The notes under the pieces are model-generated. The model did no database searches and was not told the origin of the DNA. It worked only from the letters and a program-made list of their open reading frames with translations. DNA of 64,000 nucleotides from Prescottella equi (GTDB taxonomy: Bacteria; Actinomycetota; Actinomycetes; Mycobacteriales; Mycobacteriaceae). Below are positions 1-7,204 of the stretch, one piece after another. The number at the start of each line of letters is the position of its first letter. Within the stretch, counting starts at the first letter, position 1. The DNA lies in the NCBI RefSeq assembly GCF_002094305.1, contig NZ_LWTX01000010.1, positions 1 through 64,000 of the forward strand, given 5' to 3'. The position numbers and the translations under genes were made by a program.

Positions 1-931
1 TCTGGGTAGCCTGGCTGACCTGGGTTCGGGCAGTGATTCCGGTAGCGACACCGGCAGCCTGGAGACCGGTAGCGGTGAGCTGACAGCCGGCAGTGGCGAT
101 CTGGACCTGGGCAGCTTGGGTGAGCTTGCGCTGGGTAGCTTGGCGCTTCCGTTCGGAAGTTTGGCTCTGCCGGTTGTCGGTAGTGCCGCGGCACTCGGGT
201 CCACAGGGGATGCGGGCAGCACCGGTGGTACCGATGTGGGTAGTGCGGACCTCGGTAGCCTGGCGGACCTCGGTTCGGGCAGTGCCTCCGGCAGCGGCAC
301 GGGCAGCGGCGGGCTGACCGCAGGAAGCGGTGACCTCGGCTTGGGGAGCCTCACGGACCTCGCCCTCGGCAGCCTCGGACTGGGCAGCGCCGGTGAAACC
401 GAGGCCGGTAGCTCCGAGAACGGCAGCGCCGGTGGCGGCGAAGCAGGTAGCTCCGACCTGGGCAGTGCAGTCCTCGGGAGTGCCGCGGTAGGCGGGCTGG
501 CCCTCGGCAGCACCCTTGCCGGTGGCGGAACCCTCGGCAGTGCGGCACTCGGGAGTGCCCTCGGCGGAGGCGCCGCACTCGGCAGCACCCTGGCCTCGAC
601 CGGCAACGCCGGCAGCGGTGCGAATGCCGAAGCCGAAGCCGAGGCCGAAGCCGAAGCCGAAGCCGAAGCCGAAGCCGAAGGCGCGGGCAATGGGAATATC
701 ACGCAGCCGATTGCCGCCCAGGCAGCCGCTCTGCAGAACGTGAGCGCGCCCGCCGCGGCGCAGCAGGGGGGCGCTCAGATCTCCGCGGTACCCGTCGGCG
801 GCGTCGAAGCCGGTGACAAGGGCGCCCCGAGCGACACCGCGGGGCGGGGGCTGCTGCTGGGAACCGCACTGCTGCTGGCAGCCACGGCCGGAACGGCCGC
901 AGCCACCGGACGCCACCGCCGCAAGCAGTAG
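1..931 (+). CDS. Gly-Ser-Leu repeat surface protein, 5' partial
   Basis: The frame is open from base 2, so the N-terminus lies outside the window. About 200 residues are low-complexity repeats built on G-S-L, L-G-S and A-G-S units. A run of nine Ala-Glu pairs follows, then an Ala/Gln-rich stretch. The C-terminus has a roughly 18-residue hydrophobic helix (LLLGTALLLAATAG region) and the basic tail GRHRRKQ. That is the layout of a cell-wall sorting signal, but no LPXTG-like motif precedes the helix; the nearest sequence is APSDTAG. The next gene, 3 bases downstream, is a class F sortase, so this protein may be its substrate (inference). No enzymatic domain is visible. Confidence 0.75.
   Translation, partial: LGSLADLGSGSDSGSDTGSLETGSGELTAGSGDLDLGSLGELALGSLALPFGSLALPVVGSAAALGSTGDAGSTGGTDVGSADLGSLADLGSGSASGSGTGSGGLTAGSGDLGLGSLTDLALGSLGLGSAGETEAGSSENGSAGGGEAGSSDLGSAVLGSAAVGGLALGSTLAGGGTLGSAALGSALGGGAALGSTLASTGNAGSGANAEAEAEAEAEAEAEAEAEGAGNGNITQPIAAQAAALQNVSAPAAAQQGGAQISAVPVGGVEAGDKGAPSDTAGRGLLLGTALLLAATAGTAAATGRHRRKQ
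626..679 (+). repeat. Hexanucleotide tandem repeat gccgaa x9
   Basis: Nine consecutive 6-base units of gccgaa (the third is gccgag) encode nine Ala-Glu pairs in the repeat protein. Since the unit is a multiple of three, slippage would change the length of the segment without shifting the frame. Confidence 0.95.
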
Positions 932-934
932 GCA

Positions 935-1603
935 GTGAGTTCGACCGTGAACGACAAGCCGACAGGCCGGTTCCGGAGATCGTCCGGAACCGGCCTGTCG
1001 GCCGTTCTTGCCGGGGCCCTCGCATGCGGATTCCTGCTGGCCAGTTGCGCCGCACCCGAATCGGCCGTCCCGGCACAATCCGGTCCGGCACCCACGACGT
1101 CAGCCGCCGCCCCGATCGTGTCCGGTCCGGAAAACGCGGTGCTCCGCCCCGACCGACTCGTCGTCGCCGCGATCGGAGTCGACACCGAACTCGTCGATCT
1201 CGGGCTGGAGCCGGACGGCACGCTCGAGGTGCCGCCCGGAGCATTCCCCGCCGGATGGTATTCCGGCTCACCGGTTCCCGGCGAACGAGGTCCCGCGATA
1301 CTCGCCGGCCACGTCGACTGGGGCGGTGAGCCCGGCGTGTTCCTTCGCCTCCACGAACTGGTACCGGGCGACACGATCGACACGATCCGATCCGACGGGG
1401 TCACGGCTGTGTTCCGGGTGACGAGAGTCGACCGCTACGCGAAAGCGGAGTTCCCGACCGCGGCGGTGTACGGCAACATCGATCACCCCGGGCTCCGGCT
1501 GATCACATGTGGCGGCGAATTCGACACTGCTGCAAGAAGCTACCGCGACAACACCGTCGTCTTCGCCGACCTCGTCGAGGAACGTGTGCAGTCGGCGCAG
1601 TGA
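935..1603 (+). CDS. Class F sortase with lipobox-like signal
   Basis: A 222-residue exported transpeptidase that would attach surface proteins to the cell wall. The catalytic triad is visible: His126 in LAGHVDWG, Cys192 in LITCGG and Arg204 in SYRDN, the pattern of actinobacterial class F sortases. The N-terminus has basic residues (RFRRSS), a hydrophobic stretch and LLASC, a good lipobox with Cys38, so it may be a lipoprotein rather than a single-pass membrane protein. The GTG start lies 3 bases after the stop of the repeat protein, suggesting co-transcription. A perfect 19-bp hairpin lies within its first 25 codons. The next in-frame GTG (codon 62) would delete the signal, so I keep the upstream start. 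Confidence 0.88.
   Translation: MSSTVNDKPTGRFRRSSGTGLSAVLAGALACGFLLASCAAPESAVPAQSGPAPTTSAAAPIVSGPENAVLRPDRLVVAAIGVDTELVDLGLEPDGTLEVPPGAFPAGWYSGSPVPGERGPAILAGHVDWGGEPGVFLRLHELVPGDTIDTIRSDGVTAVFRVTRVDRYAKAEFPTAAVYGNIDHPGLRLITCGGEFDTAARSYRDNTVVFADLVEERVQSAQ
959..1001 (+). terminator. 19-bp perfect hairpin in sortase 5' coding region
   Basis: Arms 959-977 and 983-1001 are exact reverse complements separated by the 5-base loop gatcg. It resembles the intrinsic terminators elsewhere in this window but lies 24 bases inside the sortase frame and has no T-run. It could terminate the upstream repeat-protein transcript or attenuate sortase expression. Confidence 0.6.
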
Positions 1604-1825
1604 TCACGCAGACGTGCGCCGCCCCCACCGGAAGTACGACAGGGGGCCGATGAAGTTGACGGCGATGATCGCGGCCCACCTCCGCTTGCTGCCGTTGACC
1701 TCGTCGCGCGGCCGGGTCGCGAGATCCGCCCACGCGGTCGCCGCCAGGCTCAACTGGACCGAGCCGGCTGCGATGATCACCGCGCGCTGAATCGGGCTCA
1801 TCTCCGACCACTTCTTCTTCGCCAT
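1604..1825 (-). CDS. PLDc_N-type small membrane protein
   Basis: A 73-residue protein with two predicted transmembrane helices (around residues 13-33 and 48-65) ending in the pattern GPLSYFRWGRR. Conserved Gly-Pro after the second helix and a basic end are typical of the small proteins resembling the phospholipase D nuclease N-terminal segment, whose function is unknown. Its stop codon directly abuts the stop of the convergent sortase gene. The start MAKKKW is the only reasonable one. Confidence 0.75.
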   Translation of the reverse strand: MAKKKWSEMSPIQRAVIIAAGSVQLSLAATAWADLATRPRDEVNGSKRRWAAIIAVNFIGPLSYFRWGRRTSA

Positions 1826-2010
1826 GGGGCCTTTCCTTCCGTGTCCACAGGTCGACGTCCGCGCTGGTCGAACGCCCTCCGTTCTTCCTACCGGACGACG
1901 ACACGACGCGGCCGGGCCACACGCGCAGGACGCGCGAAGAGAACGGCTGGTCTGTAGCCTGTCGGGCGAGAACCGGCCGCCCGAAGCCGGGAACGGAGCG
2001 GAGAGTGCCG

Positions 2011-3627
2011 ATGGCTGACCTGGTGGTGTTCGGTGACGTGTTGACGATGGACGACGCGAATCCGCGAGCGACTGCGGTTGCCGTCGAGGACGGGCGCATC
2101 GTCGCAGTCGGGGCCGACGCCGACGTCGCCGGATTCATCGGCCCTCGGACCGTCGTCCACGACGTCGGAAACGCTTGCATCATGCCGGGATTCATCGAGG
2201 CGCACGGTCACCCTCTGAACGAGGCGGTCCTGCTGGGCGAGCCCGTCGTCGATATCCGCCCCGTCACGGTCCCCGACGCCGACGGCGTGCTCGCCACGAT
2301 CGCGCAAGCCGTCGCGGACGCCGGCCCCGAAGGCGCCGTACTCAACGGCTGGGATCCGCTGCTGCAGAAGGGGCTCGACGAGCCCACTCTGCAGTGGATG
2401 AACGAGCAGTCGCCGCACAAGCCGTTGATCGTCCTGCACAACTCCGGACATGCCGCCTACTTCAACTCGACCGCCGCGGCCGCCGCCGGCGTCACCGAGG
2501 ACACTCCCGATCCGGAGGGTGCCCGCTTCGGGCGCGACGCCGACACCGGTGAGCTCACCGGTGTCGCATACGAGTCGGCGGCCGTGATCGCGATCGCCGG
2601 CCCGGTGCTGGCCTCGGCGGCGGGACGATTCCCCGACCTGCTCGCGGCCGAATCCGCGCGACTGAACGCTGCCGGCGTCACCACCGTGAGCGAGATGGCG
2701 TTCGACCCGGGCATGCGGGCTCCGCTGGCCGCGGCCGCCGAGGCCGGGGTCCTCACCACCCGACTGCGGCTCTACGAGATGTCGGGGCCGAAGCGCGGGT
2801 CCGACCTCGAGCCGGGCGCGGGTGACGAGATGGTGCGGCAGGTCGGGATCAAGATCTGGTCCGACGGTTCACCGTGGATCGGGAACATCGCGCTCAGCTT
2901 CGCTTACCTGGACACCCCGGCCACGCGCGCACTAGGCATGGCCTGCAGTCACGGCGGAGCCAACTACACGGGCGAGCAGATCCTCGAGATCAGCACCCCG
3001 TACTACGAACAGGGCTGGCAGATCGCGTGCCACGCGCATGGCGACGACGCGATCACAATGGTCCTCGACGCGTGGGAGCAGATGCTGTCCGCGAACCCGC
3101 GTGACGATCACCGACTGCGCCTCGAGCATGTCGGTGCGATGCGCCCGGACCAGTTCCGACGCGCCGCCGACCTGGGGGTGACCTGCAGCCTGTTCGTCGA
3201 CCACCTCTACTACTGGGGTGACGTCCTCGTCGACGATCTGTTCGGTAGCGAGCACGGCGGGCACTGGGCCGCCGCGGGTTCGGCGCTGGCTGCCGGTCAT
3301 CGCATCTCGTTCCACAACGACGGTCCGGTCACGCCGACCGATCCGCTGCGCAACATCGCGGACGCCGTCACCCGGCGTTCCCGCGGCGGGCGGGTGCTGG
3401 CGCCCGAGGAGCGCATCCCGGTGGAGGCGGCGCTGCGCGCCCAGACCGTCGACGCGGCCTGGCAGCTGTTCAGTGAGGATTCCATCGGCGCGTTGAAACC
3501 TGGGATGCACGCCGACCTGGTCGTCCTGTCGGCGAATCCGCTCGCTGTGGATCCCGAGCGGATCGCGGACATCGAGGTGCGGGCCACGGTGTTCGCCGGC
3601 GCCACGGTGTACGGCAGCCTGAGCTGA
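2011..3627 (+). CDS. Amidohydrolase family protein (YtcJ-like)
   Basis: A 538-residue metal-dependent hydrolase of the amidohydrolase 3 (YtcJ) group. The first metal-binding motif is EAHGHP near residue 66, with further candidate ligands in HAHGDD and LEHVGAM, and Asp in FHNDGPV. An N-terminal beta-sandwich segment precedes the barrel and the last residues return to that fold, as usual in the family. The natural substrate cannot be read from the sequence; members act on amides, cyclic ureas or formamides. ATG 2011 follows a purine-rich site (ggagcggaga); GTG 2005 in the same frame is an alternative. A -10-like TAGCCT lies about 50 bases upstream. Confidence 0.88.
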   Translation: MADLVVFGDVLTMDDANPRATAVAVEDGRIVAVGADADVAGFIGPRTVVHDVGNACIMPGFIEAHGHPLNEAVLLGEPVVDIRPVTVPDADGVLATIAQAVADAGPEGAVLNGWDPLLQKGLDEPTLQWMNEQSPHKPLIVLHNSGHAAYFNSTAAAAAGVTEDTPDPEGARFGRDADTGELTGVAYESAAVIAIAGPVLASAAGRFPDLLAAESARLNAAGVTTVSEMAFDPGMRAPLAAAAEAGVLTTRLRLYEMSGPKRGSDLEPGAGDEMVRQVGIKIWSDGSPWIGNIALSFAYLDTPATRALGMACSHGGANYTGEQILEISTPYYEQGWQIACHAHGDDAITMVLDAWEQMLSANPRDDHRLRLEHVGAMRPDQFRRAADLGVTCSLFVDHLYYWGDVLVDDLFGSEHGGHWAAAGSALAAGHRISFHNDGPVTPTDPLRNIADAVTRRSRGGRVLAPEERIPVEAALRAQTVDAAWQLFSEDSIGALKPGMHADLVVLSANPLAVDPERIADIEVRATVFAGATVYGSLS

Positions 3628-3632
3628 CGACG

Positions 3633-3668
3633 AAGAACACCGCCCGGGAATCCCTGGACGGTGTTCTT
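3633..3668. terminator. Bidirectional terminator hairpin
   Basis: Arms aagaacaccg (3633-3642) and cggtgttctt (3659-3668) are perfect complements. They sit between the convergent ends of the amidohydrolase and the DUF3533-type gene, ending in T-rich sequence on both strands. Confidence 0.75.
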
Positions 3669-3695
3669 GGTCGAGCCGTATGGCGATGAGTGCGG

Positions 3696-4802
3696 TCAGC
3701 CGGCCTGCTGCTGCGGTGCCTCGGCCTTCGGCTTGCGGAGCTGCGTGAGCCCCAACAGGGCCGCGGTGACGACGAACCATCCGCCGATCACGAGCAGTCC
3801 GTGGCCGACGCCGGTGCCGCCGAAGTAGACGATCGAACGGGTGGCGTCGACGGCACCCGCGCCGATCCAGAAGTGGCTGAGTGCGGACCAGAAGCCGGGT
3901 AGGAAGTCGGCGGGGAACGCGCCACCAGCACTCGGGAAGTTCACGAAGATCATCAAGACCATCACGACCATGATCGCGGCCTTGCCGAACACCCGGTTGA
4001 CGAGGATGCTCACCAACCCCACGACGATCGTGTAGGCGATCACCACGGCGAGCAGCGCGAGACTGGCCGCGAACGACGCGCCGTAGAAGCCGACGAAGAT
4101 CGCCGAGACCAGATATGCGGCGAGCACACCGACCACCGACATCACGCCCAGCACACCGAGCTGCTGACGCAATCGCATGCGCGGCGCCACCTGGGAGAGC
4201 ACGGTGATCGTCAGGTACCCGACGATCGTGCAGACCATGACGAGATAGAACAGGCCGGTGCCGGTCGGATCGTCCGCGGCGAGCGGCGCGTGGTCGACCA
4301 CGTTCAGGTCGACGCCCTGCGCGGCGGCGAGCGGCTGTGCGAGCCCCTCCGCGGCCTGGACCCGCATCGTGCCCTCGGCGGACGCGATGTGCAGGTTCAT
4401 CGTCGGACCCAGCTCGATCACGCCGGCGATCTCGCGGTTCTGCAGGCGATCGATCGCGCCGGTCGCGTCCGTGGAGGTCTCGAGGTCGAACTTGTCGCCG
4501 ACGGTCGGAGCGAGCCGGTCGACCAGCGCGGTCGTGGCGGACTCGGGGCCGACGACGACGATCTCCACCTCGCGCGGCGCGGGGTTGTGGAACGCGCTGA
4601 CATAACAGAGCGCGAACATGACCGCGAAGAACAGCGGAAACACCATCGATTCGACGACGGTGCGCCACTGGGTGGGACCGCCGGCGGCGCCGTCGGGTGC
4701 GCCGTGGTCGAGGTGGAGCGCGGGGGCGACCGCCTCGGTGTCGGCCTCCATGGCTCGGTCCCAGTCGTCGTGGCGCTGATCGGTGGTGTTGGGCATCCGC
4801 AT
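3696..4802 (-). CDS. DUF3533/YhgE-like membrane protein
   Basis: A 368-residue membrane protein with one N-terminal helix (around residues 50-68), an extracytoplasmic domain of roughly 130 residues and about six helices in the C-terminal half. This matches ABC-2-like/YhgE-Pip/DUF3533 proteins, often linked to export or drug resistance under TetR control, but no ATPase subunit is nearby. It is divergent from the TetR gene at 4941, and three palindromic operators fill the shared promoter region, so repression by that regulator is likely. The start ATG has the ribosome site agaaaggg just upstream. Confidence 0.75.
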   Translation of the reverse strand: MRMPNTTDQRHDDWDRAMEADTEAVAPALHLDHGAPDGAAGGPTQWRTVVESMVFPLFFAVMFALCYVSAFHNPAPREVEIVVVGPESATTALVDRLAPTVGDKFDLETSTDATGAIDRLQNREIAGVIELGPTMNLHIASAEGTMRVQAAEGLAQPLAAAQGVDLNVVDHAPLAADDPTGTGLFYLVMVCTIVGYLTITVLSQVAPRMRLRQQLGVLGVMSVVGVLAAYLVSAIFVGFYGASFAASLALLAVVIAYTIVVGLVSILVNRVFGKAAIMVVMVLMIFVNFPSAGGAFPADFLPGFWSALSHFWIGAGAVDATRSIVYFGGTGVGHGLLVIGGWFVVTAALLGLTQLRKPKAEAPQQQAG

Positions 4803-4825
4803 CGCCCTTTCTGAATCGTCGAAAT

Positions 4826-4888
4826 GTCAACACTGTTGACGCGACGGATAGTCAACAGTGTTGACGACCGGATGTCAACACTGTTGAC
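4826..4888. promoter_or_regulatory. Three tandem 15-bp palindromic operators
   Basis: GTCAACACTGTTGAC occurs at 4826-4840 and 4874-4888, and GTCAACAGTGTTGAC at 4851-4865. Each is a perfect 7+1+7 palindrome; centre-to-centre spacing is 25 and 23 bp. They lie between the divergent DUF3533-type and TetR genes. The rightmost is followed at once by a -10-like TAGGCT (4890-4895) for the TetR gene. Confidence 0.88.
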
Positions 4889-4940
4889 GTAGGCTCTGCG
4901 GCAAGGTTGGAATCGGACACCTCCGAGCGAAGGACGATCG

Positions 4941-5525
4941 ATGACCGTCGAGACACCCGAACCCCACGCCCGCGCGGGCACCGCCCACAACCGCGAAGCG
5001 GTGCAGGCGGCTGCCGCGGAACTGTTCGCCGAGCAGGGTTTCGCCGCCACCGGGGTCCGCGACATCGCTCGGCACGCCGGCGTCGATCCGGCGCTCGTCA
5101 TCCGCTACTTCGGCTCGAAGGAGAAGCTCTTCATCCGGACGATGACGATGTCCGACGCCTTCGTCGAGGTGGTGCAGGGCCCACTGGACGGATTGGGTAG
5201 GGCGCTGGTGGATTTCGTCGTCCGACGGACGCGGCGGCAGCAGGCGGACAAGCCGACGGCGGTCTATGCCGCCCTGGTGCGTGCGTCCGACCGGCCCGTC
5301 GTGCGAGAGCACCTGCAGGAGGCAATCGACCAGATGATCGTCGCGCCACTGGCTCCGCGTCTGATGGGCGAGGATGCCGAGCTGCGCGCGCATCTGCTGG
5401 CCGCGCAGCTGTCCGGACTCATGGCCGCGCTCTACGTCATGGAGAGCCCGTGGCTGCGAGCAGCGCCGATCGACGACATCGTCGAACGCTACGGCGCCGC
5501 TCTGCAGGTGCTCGTCGACCGCTGA
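4941..5525 (+). CDS. TetR family transcriptional regulator
   Basis: A 194-residue repressor. The N-terminal helix-turn-helix is clear: FAEQGFAATGVRDIARHAG followed by VIRYFGSKEKLF at about residues 30-68. The C-terminal ligand-binding domain is variable, as expected. It is divergent from the DUF3533-type membrane gene and almost certainly binds the three palindromes upstream, controlling itself and that gene. The inducer is unknown. The ATG start has a weak purine-rich site (gagcgaagga) upstream. Confidence 0.92.
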   Translation: MTVETPEPHARAGTAHNREAVQAAAAELFAEQGFAATGVRDIARHAGVDPALVIRYFGSKEKLFIRTMTMSDAFVEVVQGPLDGLGRALVDFVVRRTRRQQADKPTAVYAALVRASDRPVVREHLQEAIDQMIVAPLAPRLMGEDAELRAHLLAAQLSGLMAALYVMESPWLRAAPIDDIVERYGAALQVLVDR

Positions 5526-5589
5526 CGCCGGCGACTGTTCCGCTGGATGGGAACCCCGGCGCGCCCCGCCCGGCTCCGTTGAAAGATGG

Positions 5590-5628
5590 TGTGAATCACA
5601 TCGGCTTGCGAAAGCGGTGTGGATCACA
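5590..5628. promoter_or_regulatory. Pair of related palindromic sites
   Basis: TGTGAATCACA at 5590-5600 and TGTGGATCACA at 5618-5628 share arms TGTG/CACA and the longer context GTGTGRATCACAT. They start 28 bp apart and lie 19-57 bases before the FAD oxidoreductase start. They look like binding sites for one dimeric regulator, not encoded next door. Confidence 0.55.
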
Positions 5629-5646
5629 TGACCGAGAGGGGCGAAT

Positions 5647-7083
5647 GTGGGCGTGACGGGCTTCGACGAGGAATTCGATGTGGTGGTGGTGGGATCCGGC
5701 GCTGCGGGCGCCGCCGCCGCGCTCGACGCGCATCAGGCCGGCGCCACGGTTCTGGTCGTCGAGAAGTGCGACGAGGCGACGGCGGGCGGCAACACCCGCG
5801 TCTCGGGCAGTGGCTGGTGGGTCAACCGGGACCCGGAGCGGGCTCGCATCTTCCTGCACGCGCTGAACGGTCCCTTCCCTGTCGCCGAGGACGTCGTCGA
5901 GGCGTGGGCGAGGGAGACGGCCGAGATCTCACCGTGGCTCAAAGGGCTCGGCGCGGACGTCGCCATGAGCGGCGACTACCACACGGAGCCCGAATACCTG
6001 GAGCTGGAGGGCAGTGACTGTTACGCCGGGATGGACACCGTCGGCGGCCGGATGGGTAACGGACTGCTCCACGACTTCCTGCGCCGCGCGCTCGCGGAGC
6101 GTGGCATCGAGACCCGGTTCCGTACGCCCGCCGTCGAGTTGATCGTCGACGCGGGAGCGGTCGTCGGCGTCGTCGTGGCGGGGCCCGCCGGACACCGACG
6201 GATCGGCGCGCGTGGCGGCGTCGTGCTGGCCACCGGGGGATTCGCGGCCGATCCGCAGATGGTGCGGGACTACCTGCGGGTCGAGGACCACGTGCTGTGG
6301 GGATCGCCGGCCTCGACCGGCGACGGCCACCGCCTGGCGCAGGCGGTGGGCGCCGACCTGTGGCACATGGACAACATGATGACCATCACCGGGGTGCGAG
6401 GCGACGACGAGTTCGGGCACTACCTGGCGTTGTGGAACGCGCACAACTACCTGTGGGTGTCCGGCGACGGGCGCCGTTTCACCGACGAGAGCTCCGAGCC
6501 CAAGCACGGCCACACCGCCCGCGGTGGCGCGTACGAGCTGTTCCCGCTGCGCCCCTTCCACCTGATCTTCGACGAGCAGATGCGTACGGCAGGTCCGCTC
6601 AGCCCGACGCCCGACGTGCTCCCCGTGGGCTGGAACCTGCTGATGAACGGGAGCCGGTGGAGTGTCGACAACAGCGCGGAGATCGAGAAGGGCTGGATCC
6701 GCCGCGCCGACTCGATCGCCGAACTCGCCGACCTGATCGGGGTGGACGCACAGACGCTCGAGCGCACCGTCGAGCAGTACAACGCGGCGTGCGAGGCGGG
6801 TCGGGACGACCACTTCGGGCGCGAGCCGCAGACGCTGGGCGCCGTGACGCAGGCACCGTTCTACGTGCTCGAGGTGACGCCACTGCTGGGCTGGAGCAAC
6901 GGTGGCCCTCGCCGGGACGGGCGAGCGCGCGTCCTCGACACCCGGGGAGAGGTCATCGCCGGTCTCTACGCCGCCGGTGAGGTGAGCTCGACCTACAGCT
7001 GGCGCAAGGACGGCGGCTTCCACATCGCCGACGCCCTCGCGTTCGGTCGGGTGGCCGGCCGCGACGCCGCTGCCCGGGCCTGA
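5647..7083 (+). CDS. FAD-dependent oxidoreductase (fumarate reductase/KSTD superfamily)
   Basis: A 478-residue flavoprotein. The N-terminal dinucleotide-binding motif is VVVVGSGAAGAAAAL at about residues 10-24, followed by VVEK and GGNTRVSGSG, characteristic of the fumarate reductase/3-ketosteroid dehydrogenase/TcuA superfamily. The C-terminal FAD motif GLYAAGEV and a final GGFHIADALAFGRVAGRDAA are present. It has no signal peptide, so it is a cytoplasmic oxidoreductase; the substrate (steroid, tricarballylate-like acid or fumarate-like acid) is not evident. GTG is the start, preceded by gagagggg. Two palindromes upstream suggest substrate-responsive control. Confidence 0.82.
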   Translation: MGVTGFDEEFDVVVVGSGAAGAAAALDAHQAGATVLVVEKCDEATAGGNTRVSGSGWWVNRDPERARIFLHALNGPFPVAEDVVEAWARETAEISPWLKGLGADVAMSGDYHTEPEYLELEGSDCYAGMDTVGGRMGNGLLHDFLRRALAERGIETRFRTPAVELIVDAGAVVGVVVAGPAGHRRIGARGGVVLATGGFAADPQMVRDYLRVEDHVLWGSPASTGDGHRLAQAVGADLWHMDNMMTITGVRGDDEFGHYLALWNAHNYLWVSGDGRRFTDESSEPKHGHTARGGAYELFPLRPFHLIFDEQMRTAGPLSPTPDVLPVGWNLLMNGSRWSVDNSAEIEKGWIRRADSIAELADLIGVDAQTLERTVEQYNAACEAGRDDHFGREPQTLGAVTQAPFYVLEVTPLLGWSNGGPRRDGRARVLDTRGEVIAGLYAAGEVSSTYSWRKDGGFHIADALAFGRVAGRDAAARA

Positions 7084-7204
7084 CGTGCACCGGTGGCTCC
7101 GCTGCTCCGGCGGAACCACCGGATTCGGGGGAGGGCGCGACACCCGATAACATCCAGGTCGGCTGGCCGATCCCGTGTCGAGCGGCCATCGATGGACGGC
7201 GCGG

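Noticed and set aside
2932-4833. A 633-codon minus-strand frame over the amidohydrolase and membrane protein genes
   Set aside because: Out of frame with the recognised membrane protein, Arg-rich and without domains.
4826-4888. Phage attachment or transposon ends
   Set aside because: The palindromes are short, evenly spaced and lie in a regulator-target divergent promoter with no integrase or transposase nearby.
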